Below, one piece after another: positions 58,555 to 64,000 of a stretch of 64,000 nucleotides of DNA. The number at the start of each line of letters is the position of its first letter. Within the stretch, counting starts at the first letter, position 1. Below the pieces are notes generated by a model. It saw only the letters and a list, made by a program, of their open reading frames with translations, was not told the origin of the DNA and did not search any database. Position numbers and translations under genes: made by a program. This stretch comes from UBA4466 sp963925035 (lineage in GTDB: Bacteria; Bacteroidota; Bacteroidia; Flavobacteriales_D; Crocinitomicaceae): positions 1-64,000 of the forward strand of contig CAWUSK010000031.1 in the NCBI GenBank assembly GCA_963925035.1. Reading direction: 5' to 3'.

Positions 58555-60444
58555 TTATACTAATTCAATACTTCTTTCAATGAATTTATTGAGGTCTGCA
58601 CCTTTCAATAATCCCTGCGAAAGTAATGCAATATCCGTTAATTGCTTCACTTTTTGCTCCTTTGATTTCAGTGTTTTCTCCTTTAATATCGCTTCAATCT
58701 TAGGATGATTTCCATTTACCATGATGTTATGCATGTCTGGAAAAGCGCCCATAAAGCCACCGCCACCCATTTTTTGTTGCTCCATCATACGGCGAATAAA
58801 CTCAGGTTGAGTAATGATAATTGGCGCATCATCAGAGTTCATGCTTTCGAATTGAATAGTGAATTTCTCTTTATTCACAGCTCTTTCAAACAAAGGTTTC
58901 AAAGCCTCTTCATCTTCTTTTGATAATTTTGAAGGAATTTCTTCGTCCTTTTGAACCAATTTGTCTAAAGTATCTGCATCAACACGAACAAAACCAATGT
59001 TATCAAATGATTGTTCCATTTTCGCAATCCAATGTGGTGCAAGTGGTCCGTTTAATTCTAATACATCGTATCCTCGTTTTTTCGCTTTGTCGACAAATCC
59101 GAACTGCTCTTCTAAACTGTTCGTGTAAAGCATTACTACTTTACCAGTATTATTCGTTTGAAGCGTTTTTACCTTTTCTTCAAATTCAGCAATCGTGTAA
59201 TATTTTCCATCTGTACTTTTAACTAAAGTGAAAGCCTTTGCTTTTTCAGCAAACTTCTCATCAGACAATGTTCCGTATTGAACAAAAACTTGTAAATCTT
59301 CCCATTTCGATTCAAAATCAGCTCTGTCCTTCTTGAACATTTCTGCTAATTTATCCGCTACTTTTTTCGTGATGTGTGCCGAAATTTTCTTCACATTTCC
59401 ATCACTTTGCAGGTAAGAACGAGAAACGTTTAATGGAATATCTGGCGAATCAATAACACCGTGTAACAAAGTCAAGAATTCAGGCACAATTTCTTCAACA
59501 CTGTCTGTTATAAATACTTGATTCGAATATAAATTGATCTTATTGTGTTGAACTTCAATATTCTCTTTAATACGCGGAAAATATAGAATTCCCGTTAAAT
59601 TAAATGGATAATCAACATTCAAGTGAATGTGAAACAATGGCGGTTCAAACGTTGATGGATACAATTCACGGTAAAATGCATTGTAATCATCCGTTGTTAA
59701 ATCAACAGGTGCTTTCATCCAAGCTGGAGAAACATTGTTGACTTGATTTGAAACTTCAATAGCGACACGTTTTACTTTATCGTTCTCATCTTTTTCTCCT
59801 TTAGGGTCATCGATGTATTCCGTTTTAGTTCCAAATTCAACTGCGATTGGTAAAAATTTACAGTATTTATCTAAGATTCCTTGAATTCTATGCTTCTCCA
59901 AAAATTCAATAGACTCTTCATTGATAAACATTACTATGTCAGTTCCTCTTGTCTCTTTTTCTATTTCAGTAATTGTGTATTCAGGAGAACCATTACTTTC
60001 CCATTGCACAGCCTTAGATCCTTCATGACGAGAAAGTGTTCTAATCTGAACTTTCTCTGCAACCATGAAAGAAGAATAAAATCCAAGTCCAAAATGTCCA
60101 ATGATTTGCTCTGCTCCTTCTTTACCTTTATATTGCTGTAAGAACTCTTCCGCTCCTGAAAATGCAATTTGGTTGATATACTTATCAATCTCATCCTCAG
60201 TCATTCCGATTCCGTTATCGCGAATTGTAAGCGTTTTTTCCTCCTTATTCAAAATCACTTCGACTTTCAAATCTCCCAACTCTCCTTTAAAATCTCCGTT
60301 TGACGCGAAAAATTTTAATTTCTGAGATGCATCAACCGCATTCGATACTAACTCACGCAAGAAAATCTCATGATCAGAATACAAGAACTTCTTAATGATT
60401 GGAAATATATTCTCCGTTTGAACATTAATTTTACCTGTTTTCAT
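58555..60444 (-). CDS. htpG: Molecular chaperone HtpG (Hsp90)
   Basis: ATP-dependent cytosolic chaperone. The 629-residue protein has the GHKL ATPase domain (FLRELVSNAVDASQKL, TIRDNGIGMTEDEI, GHFGLGFYSSFMVA, GTDIVMFI), the middle domain (WMKAPVDLTTDDYNAFYRELY, LYSNQVFITDSVEEIVPEFL, NVSRSYLQSD) and the C-terminal dimerisation domain. The overall order and length match bacterial Hsp90. Its upstream region carries the sigma-54-like element and TGACA-AAG-TGTCG repeat shared with dnaK and grpE. The downstream gene, a TerB-DnaJ protein, is separated by a terminator. Confidence 0.97.
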   Translation of the reverse strand: MKTGKINVQTENIFPIIKKFLYSDHEIFLRELVSNAVDASQKLKFFASNGDFKGELGDLKVEVILNKEEKTLTIRDNGIGMTEDEIDKYINQIAFSGAEEFLQQYKGKEGAEQIIGHFGLGFYSSFMVAEKVQIRTLSRHEGSKAVQWESNGSPEYTITEIEKETRGTDIVMFINEESIEFLEKHRIQGILDKYCKFLPIAVEFGTKTEYIDDPKGEKDENDKVKRVAIEVSNQVNNVSPAWMKAPVDLTTDDYNAFYRELYPSTFEPPLFHIHLNVDYPFNLTGILYFPRIKENIEVQHNKINLYSNQVFITDSVEEIVPEFLTLLHGVIDSPDIPLNVSRSYLQSDGNVKKISAHITKKVADKLAEMFKKDRADFESKWEDLQVFVQYGTLSDEKFAEKAKAFTLVKSTDGKYYTIAEFEEKVKTLQTNNTGKVVMLYTNSLEEQFGFVDKAKKRGYDVLELNGPLAPHWIAKMEQSFDNIGFVRVDADTLDKLVQKDEEIPSKLSKEDEEALKPLFERAVNKEKFTIQFESMNSDDAPIIITQPEFIRRMMEQQKMGGGGFMGAFPDMHNIMVNGNHPKIEAILKEKTLKSKEQKVKQLTDIALLSQGLLKGADLNKFIERSIELV

Positions 60445-60482
60445 TCTTTTTATTTTTAATTTTTATTAATGTTTCTTATTCT

Positions 60483-60498
60483 TCAATGATTATGCCAT
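60483..60498 (-). promoter_or_regulatory. Sigma-54-like heat-shock promoter element of htpG
   Basis: ATGGCATAATCATTGA on the minus strand, 39 nt before the htpG ATG. From TGGCA onward it is identical to the dnaK element (16 bases with one further A). Confidence 0.65.
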
Positions 60499-60509
60499 CA
60501 GATTTTTAG

Positions 60510-60522
60510 TGACAAAGTGTCG
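60510..60522. promoter_or_regulatory. Inverted repeat upstream of htpG promoter
   Basis: TGACA-AAG-TGTCG, 11 nt upstream of the promoter element. The grpE site has the same half-sites and spacing. A further TGACA lies at 60539-60543. Confidence 0.55.
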
Positions 60523-60583
60523 GAGAATTTGGACAATGTGACACAGATGCTTGATTATTTCTATTTTTACGTATAATTAAGCC

Positions 60584-62119
60584 ATGATAGTCTACATTAT
60601 TTTTATATTTTTCTTGTGTTTCTTTACTTTATATTACGTGAAAAGCCTTCATAATGAGGGTGTAAACAAGTGGGTAATCCCTTTTGCTTTTTGCTTAAAG
60701 GTCTCAGCAGGATTTATTTTCATCTACATCTACTCAGAAATATATGGTGAAGGAGATTTGAGTGGAGACGCCGGCGACTTCATGTACGAAAGTAAGATCC
60801 TAAACAATGTTTTTTATGAGTCTCCCATAGATTACCTGAAATTCATTTTTGGATTCGACGACCTACACGCAACAAATCACTATTTACAAGAAGCAAAGCA
60901 TTGGGGAGCAGGCGACCAAGCAATTATTAACGATAATAGAAACATACTTAAATTCCACAGTATTCTTCACTTCTTAAGTTTTGGAAAAGCGTCTATACAT
61001 ATGATAATCATGTGCTTCCTATCGACCATTGGACTTATTCAACTTGTAAAAGGAATTAAACATTTCACAAAATTAAAACCTGTTTTCACATTCTTGACTT
61101 TTCTATTGCTTCCAAGTTTACTGTTTTGGGGTTCAGGTTTATTAAAGGAACCATTCATAATCATAGGAATTGGACTTTTTGTTCGAGGTGTTTTTTATTT
61201 AGGGGGAACACTAAAAAAAACACTGTTAATTACTTTAGGAGTAATTTTCTTTATTGGTTTCAAGCCCTACATTCTACTCTGCTTAATTCCGAGTATTGGA
61301 TTTTATCAATTATTTAAATTACTTCCAAGGTTTAAAATAATTGGTTCACTGGTAATTCTCTCAGGAACCTTGACTTTATTAATATTTGCTTTTCCAATGA
61401 AAACTAATTTTATAATTCAACTACTTTCTAGAAAGCAATATGATTTTAAAAACATTGGAAAAGGCGGAGTTTACATGGAACATGGTGAAAACTTCTACTA
61501 CATTCTTCCTGAAAAATTTGATCAACTATTAATTTCGGAAACAGAAGTTAGTAAACTGCAAAATATAACGCCAGATATTATGGCACAAGTCAATGAAGGG
61601 AAATTTATTGCACTTAAGGACACCGTGCATGTTACAATCATAAATCATGGTGGATTTGAAGAGCCCTTTGACACACTATTGGCACCTGAGAAAAGACATA
61701 CCATTTCCTATATAAATTACAAATCAGAAGGTTTAATTGACGTTACACTTATTAATAACTCTGGTCTTCAATTGATAAGAAATAGTGGCGAAGCATTGGT
61801 CAATACCTTGTTTAGACCTTTTCCGACTGATTCGGGCGGCAAGTTAATTATTCAATCTTTAATCGAAATTTGGGGAATATACATTATTCTCATTTTTGCA
61901 TTTGTTTGCAGAAGGAGACTTACCGTAAATGAAAAAGGAATCATGATCTCCACAATTCTATTTATCCTAAGTTTATCATTGCTTATTGGTTGGGTAACTC
62001 CAGTTTTAGGAGCAATTGTTCGCTATAAATTTCCAGTATTAATGGCCATTTTATTTATCTCTTTGATTATTTACAAAGTTCCAAAAGGGCTTTCAGAAAC
62101 TCGTGAACCATTGATTTAA
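60584..62119 (+). CDS. Polytopic membrane protein of unknown function
   Basis: 511 residues with about nine or ten spans and one large external segment (about 300-400). The first loop contains GEGDLSGDAGDFMYESKILNNV, an acidic pattern also seen in GT-C-type glycosyltransferases, followed by LLKEPFIIIGIGLFVRG. The external part has a beta-rich look (YILPEKFDQLLISETEVSK, IALKDTVHVTIINHGGFE). This could be a surface-polysaccharide enzyme, but no family was confidently recognised. It is divergent from htpG with 139 bp between start codons; TATTTTTA upstream resembles a -7 box. Confidence 0.55.
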   Translation: MIVYIIFIFFLCFFTLYYVKSLHNEGVNKWVIPFAFCLKVSAGFIFIYIYSEIYGEGDLSGDAGDFMYESKILNNVFYESPIDYLKFIFGFDDLHATNHYLQEAKHWGAGDQAIINDNRNILKFHSILHFLSFGKASIHMIIMCFLSTIGLIQLVKGIKHFTKLKPVFTFLTFLLLPSLLFWGSGLLKEPFIIIGIGLFVRGVFYLGGTLKKTLLITLGVIFFIGFKPYILLCLIPSIGFYQLFKLLPRFKIIGSLVILSGTLTLLIFAFPMKTNFIIQLLSRKQYDFKNIGKGGVYMEHGENFYYILPEKFDQLLISETEVSKLQNITPDIMAQVNEGKFIALKDTVHVTIINHGGFEEPFDTLLAPEKRHTISYINYKSEGLIDVTLINNSGLQLIRNSGEALVNTLFRPFPTDSGGKLIIQSLIEIWGIYIILIFAFVCRRRLTVNEKGIMISTILFILSLSLLIGWVTPVLGAIVRYKFPVLMAILFISLIIYKVPKGLSETREPLI

Positions 62120-62188
62120 CTAGACTTTTAATCTTTGGTATAGATTTTGAATTTGTGAGGTTATTAGAAACCAATTAAATTTTGAGTT

Positions 62189-62722
62189 ATGAAAAAGTCA
62201 CTACTAATTATCGCAGCAATGTTCTTCGTTCAAATGGCAAACTCTCAGAGCTATCCATTTCATCCAACTTCGAATCACGGTCAACATGATAATCATCAGC
62301 CAAGTTACCATAACTCACATAACACATACACACAGAATCACTGTCATACTTCAAACGTTGTAGCTTGTTGTTCACCAAACTATGGGGATTCGCATGGAAA
62401 TGGATATGGATATGGATATGGAAATAACCACGGAGTTCGTTTCATGACCAACAATGAATTAAATTCAATTGTAAATGCAATTCGCAATGAATCGTTTTCT
62501 TCAGACAAGTTAGCGATTGCACGACAAGCAGTTATCCGTCAAAACATAAAAGCGCACCAAGTTGTTGAGATCGGTAACTTATTTAGTTTTGAAAGTGATC
62601 GTTTGGAATTCGCTAAAATGGCTTATAACAGCACAATTGATAAGCAAAATTATTACCTGGTAAATTCAATTTTCCATTTTAGTAGTTCAAAACGCGAATT
62701 GAATGAATTTATGTACAGATAA
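62189..62722 (+). CDS. Secreted DUF4476 protein with His-rich and Gly-Tyr-rich N-region
   Basis: A 177-residue protein with a signal peptide (MKKSLLIIAAMFFVQMANSQ). The mature N-terminal part (about 21-85) is rich in His and Asn (HHxxN patterns, 13 His) with cysteines (CHTS, ACCS) and a short GYGYGYG run, suggesting metal binding. The C-terminal half is the helical DUF4476 domain (FMTNNELNSIVNAIRNESFSSDKLAIA, IKAHQVVEIGNLFSFESDRLEFAKMAY). The Gly-Tyr run is encoded by GGATAT hexamer repeats (62400-62420), so its length may vary. It stands alone and ends in a strong terminator. Confidence 0.8.
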   Translation: MKKSLLIIAAMFFVQMANSQSYPFHPTSNHGQHDNHQPSYHNSHNTYTQNHCHTSNVVACCSPNYGDSHGNGYGYGYGNNHGVRFMTNNELNSIVNAIRNESFSSDKLAIARQAVIRQNIKAHQVVEIGNLFSFESDRLEFAKMAYNSTIDKQNYYLVNSIFHFSSSKRELNEFMYR

Positions 62723-62743
62723 ACCCTAACCAAAAACAATCGT

Positions 62744-62775
62744 AAAAGGAGTGGATTCGTTCGCTCCTTTTTTTT
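62744..62775 (+). terminator. Intrinsic terminator after the DUF4476 gene
   Basis: AAAAGGAGTGGA and TTCGCTCCTTTT pair around a TTCG tetraloop (with G-T pairs), then more T. Confidence 0.9.
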
Positions 62776-62827
62776 GTGGACAAATAAAGCCAGTTATAGA
62801 CTGCTTATCTGGACTTTGAAGAAGAAA

Positions 62828-63451
62828 TTATTGAGTTTTACGCTCCTTAAACTGATCTAACACTTCATTTATAGAGCCAAAGGTTTTTCCACGCATACTC
62901 ATCATTTTTTTATACGATTTCCATCCAACTTTTGTGATTCCTTCATCCCTTTGTGGAATCAACTCTTCATTTCCAGCATAGCTCATATGAAACCAATGTG
63001 TTTTCTTTAAAACAGGGTTATTTTTATAACTATAAGAATGAATTGTTTTGCAAATAAACTGATTAATTGTTGGACTAGTAATTCCACATTCCTCTTCTAT
63101 TTCTCGAATAGCAGTTTGCTCTATTTCTTCGCCTTTGTCCTTTTTACCTTTTGGTAAATCCCACATACCTTTTCTTTTAATCAACAAAAAGCCATGTTCA
63201 CTTTCAACAATTCCGCCTCCGGCAGTTATTTTTTTAAACCCTAAAAAACAATCCCTGTAAGCTGCCTTAACATCTTCACAAATAACCTGTAACGGACTAT
63301 CTATATCAATTCCTTCCAATTTTTTTTCAATTTTCTTGAAGGTCAAATTTGATTCATCCCACGAGATAGATTTATATTTTGTGGATAATTCTTCTTTTGA
63401 TATGAAGAGAACAGGACGATGATCAATAAAAACTTTGTACATTTGCGCCAT
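62828..63451 (-). CDS. NUDIX hydrolase
   Basis: A 207-residue cytoplasmic pyrophosphohydrolase acting on a nucleoside diphosphate linked to another moiety. The first 75 residues (MYKVFIDHRPVLFISKEEL) form an N-terminal extension typical of this Bacteroidota group. The NUDIX box GKKDKGEEIEQTAIREIEEECG has all metal-binding glutamates, and ESEHGFLLIKRKGMWDLPKGK precedes it. The substrate is not known. The start is ATG 63451 or 63442; the frame is open to 63505. Its start overlaps the pyrE start on the other strand, and its own -7 box (TATCTTCG) lies inside pyrE codons. Confidence 0.88.
   Translation of the reverse strand: MAQMYKVFIDHRPVLFISKEELSTKYKSISWDESNLTFKKIEKKLEGIDIDSPLQVICEDVKAAYRDCFLGFKKITAGGGIVESEHGFLLIKRKGMWDLPKGKKDKGEEIEQTAIREIEEECGITSPTINQFICKTIHSYSYKNNPVLKKTHWFHMSYAGNEELIPQRDEGITKVGWKSYKKMMSMRGKTFGSINEVLDQFKERKTQ
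63438..63445 (+). promoter_or_regulatory. -7 box of pyrE, probable leaderless mRNA
   Basis: TACATTTG, a perfect TAnnTTTG, ends 4 nt before the pyrE ATG and overlaps the first codons of the NUDIX gene on the other strand. Confidence 0.6.
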
Positions 63452-64000
63452 GATTTTGAACGAAGATAAAGCCCTAAAAGTAGCAGAATTTCTGTTACAA
63501 ATCAAAGCGATTAAACTAAAACCTAATGATCCGTTTACTTGGGCATCAGGAATTAAGTCGCCGATTTATTGTGATAACCGAGTAACATTGTCTTATCCAC
63601 AAATCAGAACGTACATAAGACAAGGTTATTCAGAAAGTGTATTGGATCATTTTGGAAAGCCGGATGTAATTGCTGGTGTTGCAACAGGCGGTATAGCTCA
63701 AGGGGCCTTAGTTGCCGAGGAACTTGGAATTCCTTTTATCTATGTTCGAACTGAAGCGAAAACTCATGGGATGACCAATCAAATTGAAGGTTATTTTGAA
63801 CCAGGACAAAAAGTGGTTGTCATTGAAGATTTGATCTCTACTGGAGGAAGTAGTTTAAAAGCTGTTCAAGCATTGAGAGAAGCAGGATTAGAAGTTAGAG
63901 GTTTGGTTGCTATTTTCACCTACGGTTTTGAATTAGCACATTCCAACTTTGCTGAAGCTGAATGTCCATATATCACATTGACTGATTACGACATCATGTT
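63450..64000 (+). CDS. pyrE: Orotate phosphoribosyltransferase, 3' end beyond window
   Basis: Transfers phosphoribosyl from PRPP to orotate in pyrimidine synthesis. The visible 183 codons start MILNEDKALKVAEFLLQIKA and contain WASGIKSPIYCDNRVTLSYP, DVIAGVATGGIAQGALVAEEL, FIYVRTEAKTHGMTNQIEGYF and the PRPP-binding loop VVVIEDLISTGGSS, the complete signature of PyrE. The frame is still open at the window end (…TDYDIM), so about 25-30 residues are missing. A perfect -7 box lies only 4 nt before the ATG. The gene is divergent from and overlaps the NUDIX gene by two bases. Confidence 0.95.
   Translation, partial: MILNEDKALKVAEFLLQIKAIKLKPNDPFTWASGIKSPIYCDNRVTLSYPQIRTYIRQGYSESVLDHFGKPDVIAGVATGGIAQGALVAEELGIPFIYVRTEAKTHGMTNQIEGYFEPGQKVVVIEDLISTGGSSLKAVQALREAGLEVRGLVAIFTYGFELAHSNFAEAECPYITLTDYDIM
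63461..63468 (-). promoter_or_regulatory. Probable -7 box of the NUDIX gene
   Basis: TATCTTCG on the minus strand, 9 nt before ATG 63451 and inside pyrE codons 4-7. Same octamer as before mscS. Confidence 0.4.

Overview
The window looks like chromosomal DNA of a low-GC Bacteroidota, most likely Flavobacteriales and perhaps close to Crocinitomicaceae/Fluviicola (the family guess is inference). Supporting signs are Bacteroidota -7 boxes (TAnnTTTG) before many genes instead of Shine-Dalgarno sites, C-terminal type IX secretion (T9SS) sorting domains, a 289-residue primary sigma factor, and family combinations typical of the phylum (DUF4290-murA, a TonB receptor with a carboxypeptidase-like N-terminal domain, DUF4476). 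No rRNA, tRNA, CRISPR array, prophage or complete insertion sequence was seen. LAYOUT. 0-4.8 kb: rplT with a strong terminator, a decayed TPR gene, dnaK and an M23 peptidase. 4.8-13.5 kb: a GT-C-like membrane protein, an MscS channel, a frameshifted small membrane gene between inverted repeats, alaS, a family 4 glycosyltransferase and two secreted unknowns. 13.5-20.3 kb: an NtrC-type regulator without a DNA-binding domain, an ABC exporter pair with ppx, an SDR and an acyltransferase. 20.4-30.3 kb: the grpE-dnaJ-CPBP protease operon, a broken four-helix-bundle gene, DUF4290-murA-tlpA, purL and lpdA. 30.4-31.9 kb: a membrane protein/HTH pair, a small lysine-rich protein and a YjdI ferredoxin. 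31.9-39.7 kb: a minus-strand cluster for extracellular nucleic acids, with a secreted lamin-tail protein, a TonB-dependent receptor, a T9SS-secreted endonuclease I and a 5'-nucleotidase split into two genes. 40-48.4 kb: DPP IV, gltA, an RlmL-like methyltransferase, a patatin-barrel protein and a VOC protein. 48.4-64 kb: a lipoprotein, priA, rpoD, an LMW-PTP/RsmI-like pair and its decayed partial copy, a LysM protein, a lysozyme-like candidate, a TerB-DnaJ membrane protein, htpG, a polytopic membrane protein, DUF4476, a NUDIX protein and the 5' part of pyrE. HOW IT FITS TOGETHER. The three chaperone loci (dnaK, grpE-dnaJ, htpG), about 20-37 kb apart, share an upstream element TTGGCA-N6-TTGA that resembles a sigma-54 -24/-12 promoter. 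At grpE and htpG a TGACA/TGTCA inverted repeat sits exactly 11 nt further upstream; at dnaK a TGACA direct repeat sits 21 nt away, one helical turn more. No other gene here shows this arrangement, so it looks like a chaperone regulon with its own promoter class. The 31.9-39.7 kb cluster could cut extracellular DNA, take products through the outer membrane and strip phosphate from nucleotides. Several other genes have the -7 box only 4-7 nt before ATG, which suggests leaderless mRNAs.
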